DNA of 64,000 nt from Njordibacter sp937773555 (GCF_047730085.1 NZ_CP159830.1:1116001-1180000); one strand, 5' to 3'. Shown: positions 9,211 through 18,010, counted from the first letter of the stretch. Translations and numbers: made by a program. The notes: a model not told the origin generated them from the letters alone.

Positions 9211-9404
9211 GTCAGTACCCTTGCCCAAAGTGTCAAAAAACACTCACTTGGAACCCCCAAAACCCCCACAGGCCCTTTTGCAGTGAGCGTTGTCAGCAAA
9301 TTGACCTAGGGGCATGGGCCAGTGGAGATTATGCTATTGCGGGTGATGACCTGGAAAATGATTTTTCTAGTGCGTTGTTGGAATCTGCGGATCAACACGA
9401 TTAG
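9207..9404 (+). CDS. yacG: DNA gyrase inhibitor YacG (zinc-binding)
   Basis: Small zinc protein that binds GyrB and inhibits gyrase in E. coli. Four cysteines (Cys6, Cys9, Cys25, Cys29; CPKC and CSERC) form the zinc site, followed by the DLGAWASGDY signature. The product has 65 residues. ATG 9207 overlaps the coaE stop (ATGA), which decides the start over an upstream in-frame ATG at 9183. Confidence 0.96.
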   Translation: MSQYPCPKCQKTLTWNPQNPHRPFCSERCQQIDLGAWASGDYAIAGDDLENDFSSALLESADQHD

Positions 9405-9502
9405 ATCAAAACAAACGAAAGGAGTTAATCCTAAGTTTCATCTGCAATACTTAGAGTTTGAACTATGATTAAGGAGTATCCAAGTAATCACAGGAGCGTG
9501 AT

Positions 9503-9961
9503 GTGTTATATGCTACGCAGATCCGCCTTAGTTCAGACATCAAAAAAATACACCGAGTGAGCGGTTTTTCTTTGCTAGAATTATTGCTTGTAGTGGCTCT
9601 GATTGGTATTTTGGCAGCTTTTGCAGTGCCTAGCTACCAAACTTATCTTCAGAAAACGCGCTTTATGGAAGTGGTACAACACACTCATGCTATCCGCGTT
9701 GCTCAGTCCGCTTGTTTATTGCAAGCAGGAGACAACGTTAGCGCCTGTGACACCTTTGGAGAGCTTGCAATGCCTGCATCCTTGGCCACTGATAATACCC
9801 AAAGTATTGGGGTTTCTGCTACCAGTGGTATTATCACTGGCACTGCCGCTGCAGCAGCTGGCGGCTATACCTTCAAACTCTCTCCCAGTATAAATAGTAA
9901 AGGACTATTAACCTACACCGTGGGGGGTAGTTGTATATCAGCAGGTTTCTGTAAGCCTTGA
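9503..9961 (+). CDS. Type IV pilin (PilA/PilE-like major or minor pilin)
   Basis: Prepilin with a class III leader. A leader of about 21 residues ends in ...RVSG, then the mature protein begins FSLLELLLVVALIGILAAFA with Glu at mature position 5, the classic prepilin peptidase site and hydrophobic alpha-1 helix. The globular part ends with a cysteine pair near the C-terminus (SCISAGFC) that could form the D-region disulfide. The start is GTG 9503 behind AGGAG (9492-9496). It lies downstream of yacG rather than upstream of the ATPase as in Pseudomonas, and converges on the ABC-F gene. Confidence 0.92.
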   Translation: MLYATQIRLSSDIKKIHRVSGFSLLELLLVVALIGILAAFAVPSYQTYLQKTRFMEVVQHTHAIRVAQSACLLQAGDNVSACDTFGELAMPASLATDNTQSIGVSATSGIITGTAAAAAGGYTFKLSPSINSKGLLTYTVGGSCISAGFCKP

Positions 9962-9982
9962 TATTAGTTAAATATCTTATAA

Positions 9983-11581
9983 TTAACCATTATCTGCTGC
10001 TTGTTTAGCTAGGTACTCACCATAGGTGCCGTGAAAATCAACAAGTGTTTGATATTTTATTTCTAACACCCTTGTGGCTAATGAGGACACAAACTCGCGG
10101 TCGTGACTTACAAATATTAAAGTGCCATCGTAAGTTTTTAATGCTTTGTTAAGTGACTCTATAGCTTCCATGTCTAAATGGTTTGTCGGTTCGTCCATAA
10201 TTAACACGTTAGTATCTTGCATCATCAGTTTGCCAAACAATAGGCGATTCTTTTCACCTCCTGAGCATACGGCTACTTTCTTTAGGTAGTCGTCTGCAGT
10301 AAAGAGTAAACGGCCCAGCATGCTTCTTACGGTCAGGTCGTCGTGCTTAGGTGTGCGCCACTGAGACATCCAGTCAAACAAGGTGAGTTCACTGTTGAAT
10401 ACGCTGGTACTATCTTGTGGACAGTATCCAAGCACAGCATTTTCAGACCATTTAATAACACCTTTGTTTGCTTTGAGTTGGTCCAATAGGCAGCGTAAAA
10501 AAGTGGTCTTACCCACACCATTTTCACCAATGACTGCTAGTTTTGAGCCCGCTTCTAAAATAAGTTCGCCATTATTAAATAAAGTCTCAGCTTCAAATCC
10601 GTGGCTTAACTGTTCTATCACCAATGCTTGGCGATGGAGTTTTTTGTGTGAGGTAAAGCCAATATAGGGGGACACACGGCTGGAAGCGATGACTTCATCT
10701 AACTGGATTTTTTCTAGCTTTTTCGCTCTTGAAGAGGCCTGCTTAGCTTTTGATGCGTTAGCAGAAAATCTGGCTACAAACTGTTGCAGTTCTTCACGTT
10801 CTGCACTTTTTTTGGCATTTGACGAAAGTAGCTGTTCTTGTATTAAGTTAGAGGCAGCGGTATAGGCTTCGTAGTTGCCAGCGTAAACACGCAATTCACC
10901 ATAATCAATGTCAGCCATATGGGTGCATACAGAGTTTAAGAAATATCTATCGTGAGAGATGATGATCATGGTACTTCGGCGCTGACTTAATACCTCTGTC
11001 AACCAATTAATAGTCGTGATATCAAGGTTGTTGGTAGGTTCGTCCAATAACAAAATGTCAGGGTCCGCAAACAATGCTTGAGCCAACAGCACACGTAGTT
11101 TCCAGCCTGGCGCAACTTGAGACATTAGACCCCAATGGAAAGATTCTTCTATGCCGGCTTGGGTTAGAATTTCTGCGGCACGGCTTTCGGCACTGTAGCC
11201 ATCCATTTCAGCGAATTCAACTTCTAACTCAGCGACCTTCATGCCATCTTCTTCGCTCATATCTAACTGGCTATAAATGGCTTCACGGTCTTGCTTTACC
11301 TGCCACAGTTTGGCATCGCCCATGATTACTGCATCAATTACAGTATATTCTTCAAAGGCAAACTGGTCTTGGCTTAAGGTTCCAACGGTGTCATTAGGGG
11401 AGAAGGAAACATTGCCAGCAGAGGGCGTGAGCTCCCCACTGAGTATTTTCATAAAGGTGGACTTGCCGCATCCGTTAGCACCAATGAGACCATAGCGATT
11501 GCCATTGCCAAATTTAGCTGAAATATTTTCGAATAATGGCTTGGCGCCAAACTGCATGGTGATGTTCGCGGTAGTAATCAA
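9983..11581 (-). CDS. ybiT: ABC-F family ATPase, YbiT type
   Basis: Cytosolic ABC-F protein with two nucleotide-binding domains and no membrane part; members act on the ribosome. Walker A motifs are GANGCGKS (34-41) and GENGVGKT in the second half, each with a DEPTN-(N/H)LD Walker B. The first signature is the divergent VAPGWKLRVL characteristic of YbiT, the second is the regular SGGEKNR. The linker (about residues 235-320) is charged and helical. The length of 532 residues and near end-to-end similarity to E. coli YbiT as I recall it support the name. It is monocistronic, convergent with the pilin gene. Confidence 0.94.
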   Translation of the reverse strand: MITTANITMQFGAKPLFENISAKFGNGNRYGLIGANGCGKSTFMKILSGELTPSAGNVSFSPNDTVGTLSQDQFAFEEYTVIDAVIMGDAKLWQVKQDREAIYSQLDMSEEDGMKVAELEVEFAEMDGYSAESRAAEILTQAGIEESFHWGLMSQVAPGWKLRVLLAQALFADPDILLLDEPTNNLDITTINWLTEVLSQRRSTMIIISHDRYFLNSVCTHMADIDYGELRVYAGNYEAYTAASNLIQEQLLSSNAKKSAEREELQQFVARFSANASKAKQASSRAKKLEKIQLDEVIASSRVSPYIGFTSHKKLHRQALVIEQLSHGFEAETLFNNGELILEAGSKLAVIGENGVGKTTFLRCLLDQLKANKGVIKWSENAVLGYCPQDSTSVFNSELTLFDWMSQWRTPKHDDLTVRSMLGRLLFTADDYLKKVAVCSGGEKNRLLFGKLMMQDTNVLIMDEPTNHLDMEAIESLNKALKTYDGTLIFVSHDREFVSSLATRVLEIKYQTLVDFHGTYGEYLAKQAADNG

Positions 11582-11647
11582 GGGAATACGCTTTGTGCTG
11601 GTAGTGAAATTAGGGCGCGTAGTCTACCAGCTAGACACCTGTTAGGT

Positions 11648-12229
11648 CTAACATAACCAACCTTTTAATTCGGCTTCGTCTACTAATGGCTCAAGTAGGT
11701 CCCAGAGCTGTGGGCATCCTGTCTTTATCCGACTACCATTAACCGTTTTCACTTGCTCTTTAGTAATGCCATGGCTTTGCCAACTGTGCCCTTGATCATT
11801 TAAATTATGTATCAAAGGCAGTGCGCGATCTAACGCTTTAGCAAAACGAGCATCAGCACTTTTAGCAGTTTCAAACTCATGCCATAGGGCGATGTACTCA
11901 TCACCCATATGGTTCGGCAGCATGCCTAAAATGCGTTGAGTGGCTGCAGCCTCTGCTTCTTCGTGCGCTGCGCCCACGGCGTCATAGACGATGACATCGC
12001 CAGTATCAATTTCACATAAATCATGGATCAAGAGCATGCGTAACACTCGATTAATATCCACAGGCTGTGCAGCATAGTCTTCTAACATCAGCGCAGCTAA
12101 GGTGACTTGCCATGAATGTTCAGCTGAGTTTTCATAACGTTTCATGCCCAACGGGCGAGTTTTTCTGAGTACAGCTTTAAGTTGGTCAATTTCTTTCACA
12201 AAACCGATAATTTTTATGAGTTCTTGCAC
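11648..12229 (-). CDS. HD-domain phosphohydrolase (YfbR/HDDC2-like)
   Basis: Metal-dependent HD hydrolase. His38 (SAEHSWQ), His69-Asp70 (LIHDLCEIDTGD), Glu73 and Asp78 correspond to metal and catalytic residues of 5'-deoxynucleotidase YfbR; the overall sequence looks more like the HDDC2 branch. The likely reaction is dephosphorylation of deoxynucleoside 5'-monophosphates, but substrate is inferred. It starts two bases after the stop of the upstream crotonase gene, so the two are probably co-transcribed. Length 193 residues. Confidence 0.85.
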   Translation of the reverse strand: MQELIKIIGFVKEIDQLKAVLRKTRPLGMKRYENSAEHSWQVTLAALMLEDYAAQPVDINRVLRMLLIHDLCEIDTGDVIVYDAVGAAHEEAEAAATQRILGMLPNHMGDEYIALWHEFETAKSADARFAKALDRALPLIHNLNDQGHSWQSHGITKEQVKTVNGSRIKTGCPQLWDLLEPLVDEAELKGWLC

Positions 12230-12231
12230 AG

Positions 12232-13008
12232 TTACCCCTTAGGCGTTTTGTTTACAAAGCCATTGAGACCGCGTTGCGTCTGTGCATCCTGTAAATTGTT
12301 TACCATATGCTCACTGGCAAACACATAGGCTTGTTCTAATGCCATATTTAACTGAGGGTAAAACATTGCTTTGCCTGTAAGGACTGCTGCTCTGGCTTTT
12401 AGACTTATTTTCCTGGCCATTTCCCGTGTGGCAGCTGTAAGCTCATCATCTGTAACCACGCCATTGATTAATCCTAGGGTTTGAGCTTTGTCTGCACTGA
12501 TAAATTCCCCTATTAATAACATTTCCATAGCGTGCTTTGGATGAATGTTGCGACTAAGAGCAACTGCTGGGGTAGAGCAGAACAGGCCTAAGTTAATGCC
12601 AGAAACTGCAAAGCGAGCACTATCAGATGAAATGGCTAGGTCGCAGCTAGCCACTAATTGGCAACCAGCTGCAGTTGCTATCCCCTGTACTTGAGCAATG
12701 ACAGGAATGGGGCATGCCACAATGGATTGCATAAGGTGGCTGCACTGATGAAATAACGCTTGGTAATAATCTTTCTCAGCAGTGGCCTGCATTTGTTTGA
12801 TGTCATGCCCTGCGCAAAAAGCTTTGCCTTTGGCCTTAATAATAATACAGGTAAGGTCTTCTTGTGTATTAGCTAGATCAATAGCCATCTGCAGATGGTG
12901 CATCATTTGTTGAGACAAAGCGTTGAAGCTGTCAGGGCGGTTGAGCGTAATTTCTAGCCATTGATGATGATGTTCTACAATAACGTAGGGTTGTTGATCT
13001 TTGAACAT
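12232..13008 (-). CDS. Enoyl-CoA hydratase/isomerase family protein, ECHDC3-like
   Basis: Crotonase-fold protein of 258 residues. The oxyanion-hole strand (AFCAGHDIKQM, about 63-73) and the QVQGIATAAGCQLVASCDLA core are clear. The first catalytic glutamate of true enoyl-CoA hydratases is replaced by Gln117, and the second falls at Gly137 in my hand alignment. The GLFCSTPAVALSR segment matches the ECHDC3 branch, whose reaction is not well established. It should therefore not be read as a beta-oxidation hydratase. It is followed immediately by the HD hydrolase gene on the same strand. Confidence 0.88.
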   Translation of the reverse strand: MFKDQQPYVIVEHHHQWLEITLNRPDSFNALSQQMMHHLQMAIDLANTQEDLTCIIIKAKGKAFCAGHDIKQMQATAEKDYYQALFHQCSHLMQSIVACPIPVIAQVQGIATAAGCQLVASCDLAISSDSARFAVSGINLGLFCSTPAVALSRNIHPKHAMEMLLIGEFISADKAQTLGLINGVVTDDELTAATREMARKISLKARAAVLTGKAMFYPQLNMALEQAYVFASEHMVNNLQDAQTQRGLNGFVNKTPKG

Positions 13009-13040
13009 AATCTAGAATCCTTGAGTTGCTTGTGGTGCTT

Positions 13041-13286
13041 TTACGGGTTGATTTGACGATCGACCCATAAAGCGAGTTTGTGTTGCATGCTGGGTTGTGA
13101 GACCTGGTTGGCTGGCAATGGCTGGATTAGTTTATCGTGCACCAAAAGGCGGTAAATATACTCTATCTTATTGGCTGCAGAATCTGTGGCTTCAAACTGC
13201 GCAACACCGCGCTTACTGGCGTAAACTGTGCCTAATGTGATTGCTTTTTTCAGGAGTTCTTTTTCATTCTTAAGTTTTTTCATCAT
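13041..13286 (-). CDS. Conserved small protein, DUF5062 family
   Basis: An 81-residue protein with a charged N-terminal helix (MMKKLKNEKELLKKAI), a central YIYRLLVHDKLIQPLP segment and a C-terminal KLALW motif. I recognise this pattern as DUF5062, found mainly in marine gammaproteobacteria; no function is known. No membrane segment or signal peptide is present. It lies between trxC and the crotonase gene on the same strand. Two adjacent ATG codons could serve as start. Confidence 0.75.
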   Translation of the reverse strand: MMKKLKNEKELLKKAITLGTVYASKRGVAQFEATDSAANKIEYIYRLLVHDKLIQPLPANQVSQPSMQHKLALWVDRQINP

Positions 13287-13327
13287 CCACTTCGCTTTAA
13301 TAGGTTGAAAAAGTTGAAACGTCTGTA

Positions 13328-13762
13328 TTATTTATTCACTGCGGCATTTAACCATTGCTCAAATTGTTGCTTGGGCAATGCGCCGTTGAGCTGATCTACG
13401 ACCTTACCATTTTTAAATACCATTAAGGTAGGAATGCTGCGTATGTTGAATTGAGAACCTAACATTTTCTCTGCTTCAGTATCCACTTTTACAAAACGAA
13501 GTTCATTGACTTGAATTTGGGCTAGTTGTTCAAATACTGGTGCAAAACTAACACAGGGGCCACACCAGGGGGCCCAAAAGTCAACCACAACTGGCTTGTC
13601 TCCTTGAATAATTGCGTTGAAATTAGCGCTGGTGCCAACCACGGGTTTGCCAGAAAATAAAGCGTCTTTACAAGCACCACAAGAAGGGTTGTCTTTAACT
13701 CTTTCTGCAGCCAAGCGGTTATTTTTTTGACAATGAGGGCAGCGACTGGTGATGGTAGACAT
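13328..13762 (-). CDS. trxC: Thioredoxin 2 (zinc-containing)
   Basis: Cytosolic thioredoxin that reduces disulfides. It differs from TrxA by an N-terminal zinc module with Cys8, Cys11, Cys28 and Cys31 (CPHC and CGAC). The redox site is WCGPC with Cys67 and Cys70, and the cis-proline is in RSIPTLM. The 144 residues match E. coli TrxC. In other bacteria trxC is OxyR-dependent; I see no clear operator here. Confidence 0.96.
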   Translation of the reverse strand: MSTITSRCPHCQKNNRLAAERVKDNPSCGACKDALFSGKPVVGTSANFNAIIQGDKPVVVDFWAPWCGPCVSFAPVFEQLAQIQVNELRFVKVDTEAEKMLGSQFNIRSIPTLMVFKNGKVVDQLNGALPKQQFEQWLNAAVNK

Positions 13763-13843
13763 CGGCTTATACTCTTATGAATATTATGTAGTTCATGCTA
13801 ATTTAATTTTGAATGCGTGCTATCGCAAAGTTTAGGCACAGGT

Positions 13844-14125
13844 TTACTCATATGTGCAATGGTAAGCGGTTTGGCGCACAACTTTAACGTCAAAGCTGCT
13901 GTGGGCTTCTACTTCAAACTGATCACCGTTGGTAAAGGTATTCCAGCTACTGGTGCCAGGTAACTTAATTTCAAGTTCGCCATCGATAATGGTCATGACC
14001 TCATACTGGCTAGTGCCAAAGGTAAATGTACCTATATCCATTACCCCCACTGTAGTCGCTAGGCTTTTGCCTTGGAAAGCGATAGATTTAACGTTATCAT
14101 CAAAGTAAGAAGTAACTGAAAGCAT
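13844..14125 (-). CDS. ppnP: Pyrimidine/purine nucleoside phosphorylase (DUF1255)
   Basis: Small cupin-fold protein of the PpnP (YaiE) family, which phosphorolyses several nucleosides to base and ribose 1-phosphate. The 93-residue product shows the GVMDIGTFTFGT and YEVMTIIDGELEIKLPG strands and ends in the typical YHCTY(E) signature. It stands alone between trxC and the amidohydrolase, same strand. Confidence 0.92.
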   Translation of the reverse strand: MLSVTSYFDDNVKSIAFQGKSLATTVGVMDIGTFTFGTSQYEVMTIIDGELEIKLPGTSSWNTFTNGDQFEVEAHSSFDVKVVRQTAYHCTYE

Positions 14126-14202
14126 TGGATTAATCTCTTATTATAAAATGGAAAAACCACATCTTGCCTTATTTAAAGCCTTAATCATAGACTAAATAAC
14201 GA

Positions 14203-15240
14203 CTATCCAGTGGGGTTTTCAAAACCTCTAAGCACATTGACAGTATTTGTGCCAATCTCTTCTACAGCATACCCGCCCTCCATAACAAACAAGGTTGGCA
14301 AACCCATTTCAGCGATAGTTTGACCCATATCTATAAAGTCATTACTTTTGAGTTTGAAAAAACTGATAGGGTCCTTCTCAAAGGTATCTACGCCTAAGGA
14401 AACGACTACAGCGTCTGCACCATAGCTAAGTATTTTGGTTATTGCCCTGCAAAGTGCTGCGCGCCATATTGAGTATGACGTACCCCGTGGAAGGGGAATG
14501 TTAAGGTTGAAGCCTTTACCAGGGCCTTCGCCTATTTCATCGGCAAATCCCAAAAAATAAGGAAAAGCGACCATAGGGTCACCATGAATAGAGCAAAATA
14601 ACACATCATCGCGTTGATAAAAAATATCTTGGGTGCCATTTCCGTGATGAAAATCTACATCCAAAATAGCCACTTTATGAGCGCCATCATATCGCAGTTT
14701 TTGAGCTGCTATAGCCGCATTATTGATGAAACAGTAACCACCAAATTGGTCATTTGACGCATGGTGCCCTGGTGGGCGACAAAGAGCAAAGGCGCTATGT
14801 TCACCAAGATTCAATAATTCTGCAGCAGACAAGGCCACATTTGCAGAAACCCATGCTGCTTCTGCGGTACCTTCACTAATGCTAGTCTCCCCAGCTAAGC
14901 TGTAATAGCCTAATTGGCCTTCAATATGTCTAGGAATTCGTTGGCTAGGCATAGAGCGCGAAGGCCAAACATTAGGGATAGCCTCACCCTGATTACCTGC
15001 GTTTACCCAACGTTGCCATACGGTATCCAAAAAAGTAAGGTAATTTTTGTCATGAACGCTGTCTACCCAATGTCTAGACCACTGCGTTGGCATAACCACA
15101 TCACCAAGCTGCGCTAACTTTATGGCATCTAAAACATAATTTGCGCGTTGCGGGCACTCAAATGGGGTGACTAATTGGCCACCAGTCAGCTCTGTTTTAG
15201 CATTGCGCAAAATGTGTTCAGGCGAATAAACAGTTTTCAT
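14203..15240 (-). CDS. aphA: Acetylpolyamine amidohydrolase (histone deacetylase family)
   Basis: Zinc hydrolase that removes acetyl groups from acetylated polyamines such as acetylputrescine. The deacetylase motifs are complete: RPPGHH with His159-His160, and DVDFHHGNGT with Asp194, Asp196 and His198 as metal and charge-relay residues, then the C-terminal MEGGYAV loop. The 345 residues and near-full-length resemblance to Mycoplana AphA (including ISFFKLKS and GGYCFINN) support the polyamine type over histone or acetoin deacetylases. It lies just downstream of a decayed benE fragment. Confidence 0.92.
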   Translation of the reverse strand: MKTVYSPEHILRNAKTELTGGQLVTPFECPQRANYVLDAIKLAQLGDVVMPTQWSRHWVDSVHDKNYLTFLDTVWQRWVNAGNQGEAIPNVWPSRSMPSQRIPRHIEGQLGYYSLAGETSISEGTAEAAWVSANVALSAAELLNLGEHSAFALCRPPGHHASNDQFGGYCFINNAAIAAQKLRYDGAHKVAILDVDFHHGNGTQDIFYQRDDVLFCSIHGDPMVAFPYFLGFADEIGEGPGKGFNLNIPLPRGTSYSIWRAALCRAITKILSYGADAVVVSLGVDTFEKDPISFFKLKSNDFIDMGQTIAEMGLPTLFVMEGGYAVEEIGTNTVNVLRGFENPTG

Positions 15241-15268
15241 AGACAGCCCCAGTAATAAACGTTTTAGA

Positions 15269-15493
15269 TCAATAATATGTAGGTTTGGGTGAAAGGTAGC
15301 GTTGAATTAACAAAGCCATAGTGCCGAGTATTAAGCCCCAAAATGCGCTACCTATGCCCCACATAACGACACCAGAAGTGGTAGTAATCAAAGTAATTAT
15401 GGCTGGAATACGTTCTGCTTCGTGCGCTAGTGCAGTGCTAAGACTACTGCTTATGGTGCCCAATAATGCTAAGCCGGCAATCGTAACTACCAA
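15269..15493 (-). pseudogene. Remnant of a BenE-family transporter (C-terminal fragment)
   Basis: A 74-codon open stretch encodes a membrane-type sequence (AGLALLGTISSSL..., then SGVVMWGIGSAFWGLILG) that I recognise as the last part of BenE-type benzoate/H+ symporters, which are about 390 residues long. Only roughly the C-terminal fifth is present. In frame, a TAG stop lies two codons upstream of the first possible TTG start, and only 17 bases separate the fragment from the next gene, so the missing part is deleted. Some codons may still be read, but a working transporter is not possible. Confidence 0.78.
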
Positions 15494-15510
15494 CGACTAA
15501 TGTCCATTAT

Positions 15511-15723
15511 TTAAGCGAGTTTTAATTCATAGTGACGTTTTTCAAATTCAATGGTGTCACCCGCTACCATTTTACGGCTCTTACGTGTTTCAACATCACC
15601 GTTAACTTTAACCAAGCCTTCGCCAATTCTTTTTTTAGCTTCGCCACCACTGCCAACGATAGACTCAAACTTTAAGATCTTAAATAATTCAACAGGTTCA
15701 AAATTGATCGTAATAATGTGCAT
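15511..15723 (-). CDS. S4-domain RNA-binding protein, YbcJ-like
   Basis: A 70-residue single S4 domain. The pattern ELFKILKFESIVGSGGEAKKRI, then GLVKVNGDVETRKSRKMVAGD, is the YbcJ family signature. Such proteins bind structured RNA; the target is unknown. It lies 15 bases downstream of the metallo-hydrolase gene on the same strand and so is probably co-transcribed with it. Confidence 0.9.
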   Translation of the reverse strand: MHIITINFEPVELFKILKFESIVGSGGEAKKRIGEGLVKVNGDVETRKSRKMVAGDTIEFEKRHYELKLA

Positions 15724-15737
15724 AAAATAGTCTTCTT

Positions 15738-16772
15738 TTAAATGGTTTGGTACCAGTTAGCACCCATGTTATCGGTGCTGGCTTGGAGTTTGTTTTTATT
15801 CACTAAATAATTCAAATGGGCTTGGGTTTCACCGACAGCCAGGGTAAGAACATCATCAGTAATAGGGCGGCGGAATAATTGGCTAAACAGATCTACATTG
15901 CGCTGAGGCTGCTGGCAGGCATCTAATAACTTAACAAGTGACTTTTCATGGCCATCAATGAGTCTTTGCAAGCGTTGATGGGCACCAAAAAATACCTGGC
16001 CGTGAGATGGCAATACTAGCACATCAGCGGGGATGCATTGTTGCAACATAGCACATGAATCAAGCCAATCTTTTAACGGGTTAGAGTGGGGCTCTGTAGG
16101 CCACACGCTAACATTGGAAGAAATAGAGGGCAGCAATTGGTCACCAGCAATAAAAACATTTAATGCTGGGCACATTAGGCAAACATGTTCTGGTGCATGG
16201 CCACGGCCTACGATAATGTTCCACTTCTGGCCAGCCATGCTGAGCGATTCACCATCTTGGATGCGCACATAGCTTTCAGGCATGGGGTAAATGCCTTTAC
16301 CATAACCACCGAACTTGGCTTTGTAAGACGCCAGCTGTTCATTACTGACGCCAGCTCGTTGATAAAAACTGATAGCAGCTGTGGGTGCTGGCTTGCCCGT
16401 GTCAGACATCAATACACGACAGGCCATGTAGTCTGTGCGGGACATGTATAACTCTAAACCCCAAGTTTCGCAGATCCAACCGGCTAAACCAACATGGTCT
16501 GGGTGCAAATGTGTGACAACAAGTTGATGCACGGGCTTATTGTTAAGGTGGTTATCAAACACTTGCTGCCATAACTCCTTACAAGCGGAGGTGTTGATTC
16601 CTGTATCTACTATGGTCCAGCCAACATCGTCTTCCAATAACCACAAATTAATATGATTCAAAGAGAAAGGCAATGGCATCCGTAACCAATAAACACCCTT
16701 GGCAACAGCAAGAGGCTGGCCCATAGGAGGGGCCTCACTAATTGGGAACTGCAGAGCATTGGTAGAGGTCAT
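15738..16772 (-). CDS. Metallo-beta-lactamase-fold hydrolase
   Basis: MBL-fold enzyme of 344 residues. The H-x-H-x-D-H metal motif is in VTHLHPDHVG (about residues 87-96), followed by downstream metal ligands in GRGHAPEHVC and FIAGDQLLPS. A C-terminal winged-helix-like tail (residues 280-340, LAVGETQAHLNYL) is typical of the LACTB2/glyoxalase-II-like group acting on thioesters, RNA or phosphoesters. The specific substrate cannot be told from sequence. It is divergent from srkA. Confidence 0.85.
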   Translation of the reverse strand: MTSTNALQFPISEAPPMGQPLAVAKGVYWLRMPLPFSLNHINLWLLEDDVGWTIVDTGINTSACKELWQQVFDNHLNNKPVHQLVVTHLHPDHVGLAGWICETWGLELYMSRTDYMACRVLMSDTGKPAPTAAISFYQRAGVSNEQLASYKAKFGGYGKGIYPMPESYVRIQDGESLSMAGQKWNIIVGRGHAPEHVCLMCPALNVFIAGDQLLPSISSNVSVWPTEPHSNPLKDWLDSCAMLQQCIPADVLVLPSHGQVFFGAHQRLQRLIDGHEKSLVKLLDACQQPQRNVDLFSQLFRRPITDDVLTLAVGETQAHLNYLVNKNKLQASTDNMGANWYQTI

Positions 16773-16938
16773 TAGCGCTTGCCTTATTTAATGGGCACGA
16801 AAAATTTACTATTATACGGAGCTAATCCTAGATTATACAAAGGTTTTTACCAGTTATTGATATTGCAAAAATATAACTTAAACGTTGAATCAAGACGCCC
16901 CAGTCTTAGGATATACTGTGGCACTGAATGACTCACTC

Positions 16939-17937
16939 ATGGCTACTATGACCCAAGAAACTCACCCGTTTTCAATATTAACCCCTAGCTACATCATGGA
17001 TGCAGTTGAAAGCCAAGGCTATGTGTGTGATGGGCGAATATCGGCACTTAATAGTTACGAAAACCGTGTCTACCAAGTTGGCCTTGAAGATCAAGATGTG
17101 CCTGTAATTGCCAAATTCTATCGGCCAAAGCGGTGGTCTTCAGATCAAATATTAGAGGAGCATAGATTTAGTATTGCTCTAGCAGACTATGAGTTACCCG
17201 TAGTGCCACCTTTGGTCAATCCACAAGGTTTAAGTTTATTGCACTATGAAGATTTTCAATTCGCTTTGTTTGAGCGCAAAGGGGGCCATGGACCCGAATT
17301 AGATGACCTTGATAATCTCTACACCATGGGCAGATTATTAGGGCGTATACACGCCCTTGGTGCGGTAGAACCCTACCAGCATAGGCCTTCTATAAACCCT
17401 CAAACCTTTGGTCACGACAGTGTGGCTTTTGTCAGTGAGCACTTTATACCTAAATCTTTAAAAGCAGCATATGACAGTTTAACGGCAGACTTATTAAGTC
17501 GCATAGATACTGCTTTTTCGCAAACCGATAGTGTGAACTACATTCGCGTTCATGGAGACTGCCACGGTGGTAATTTGTTGTGGCGCGATGATGCTCCTAA
17601 TATTGTTGATTTTGATGACTCACGGATGGCTCCGGCTGTTCAGGACATATGGATGTTGTTGTCAGGTGATCGTGACCGTCAGAGGGTTCAATTGTCTGAA
17701 ATTGTCGAAGGTTACAATGAGTTCTATGACTTTAAGCCTCAAGAACTGGCGTTGATAGAACCGCTTCGAACCTTACGGATGCTGTATTACGCTGCATGGT
17801 TGGCCCGACGTTGGGAAGATCCAGCCTTTCCCCATAGTTTTCCATGGTTTAACACTGAGCGTTATTGGGGAGAGCATATTTTAGAATTAAGGGAACAGTT
17901 GTCGGCACTCAGTGAGCCAATGATGGAATTAATTTAA
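16939..17937 (+). CDS. srkA: Stress response kinase A
   Basis: Ser/Thr protein kinase of the SrkA (YihE) family with an aminoglycoside-phosphotransferase fold, linked to Cpx envelope stress and protection from MazF-type death in E. coli. Conserved features are NSYENRVYQ, KFYRPKRWSSDQILEEH, the catalytic loop HGDCHGGNLLW, the metal site VDFDDSRMAPAVQD, and WLARRWEDPAFP. The start is uncertain: ATG 16939 is chosen, ATG 16948 matches the E. coli N-terminus equally well, and TTG 16885 would add 18 unconserved residues. No strong ribosome binding site is seen. Confidence 0.93.
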   Translation: MATMTQETHPFSILTPSYIMDAVESQGYVCDGRISALNSYENRVYQVGLEDQDVPVIAKFYRPKRWSSDQILEEHRFSIALADYELPVVPPLVNPQGLSLLHYEDFQFALFERKGGHGPELDDLDNLYTMGRLLGRIHALGAVEPYQHRPSINPQTFGHDSVAFVSEHFIPKSLKAAYDSLTADLLSRIDTAFSQTDSVNYIRVHGDCHGGNLLWRDDAPNIVDFDDSRMAPAVQDIWMLLSGDRDRQRVQLSEIVEGYNEFYDFKPQELALIEPLRTLRMLYYAAWLARRWEDPAFPHSFPWFNTERYWGEHILELREQLSALSEPMMELI

Positions 17938-18010
17938 TGTATGGTAATTGTGTAGTAGCATATTTGTCAGTACTAATTGCCCATTATTAAAATTTTAGCG
18001 GGAGTACCTA

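Noticed and set aside
9501..9560. Alternative ATG one frame off from the pilin start
   Set aside because: The frame stops after 19 codons and shows no leader-peptide or signal character; the GTG frame gives a full prepilin with a correct peptidase site.
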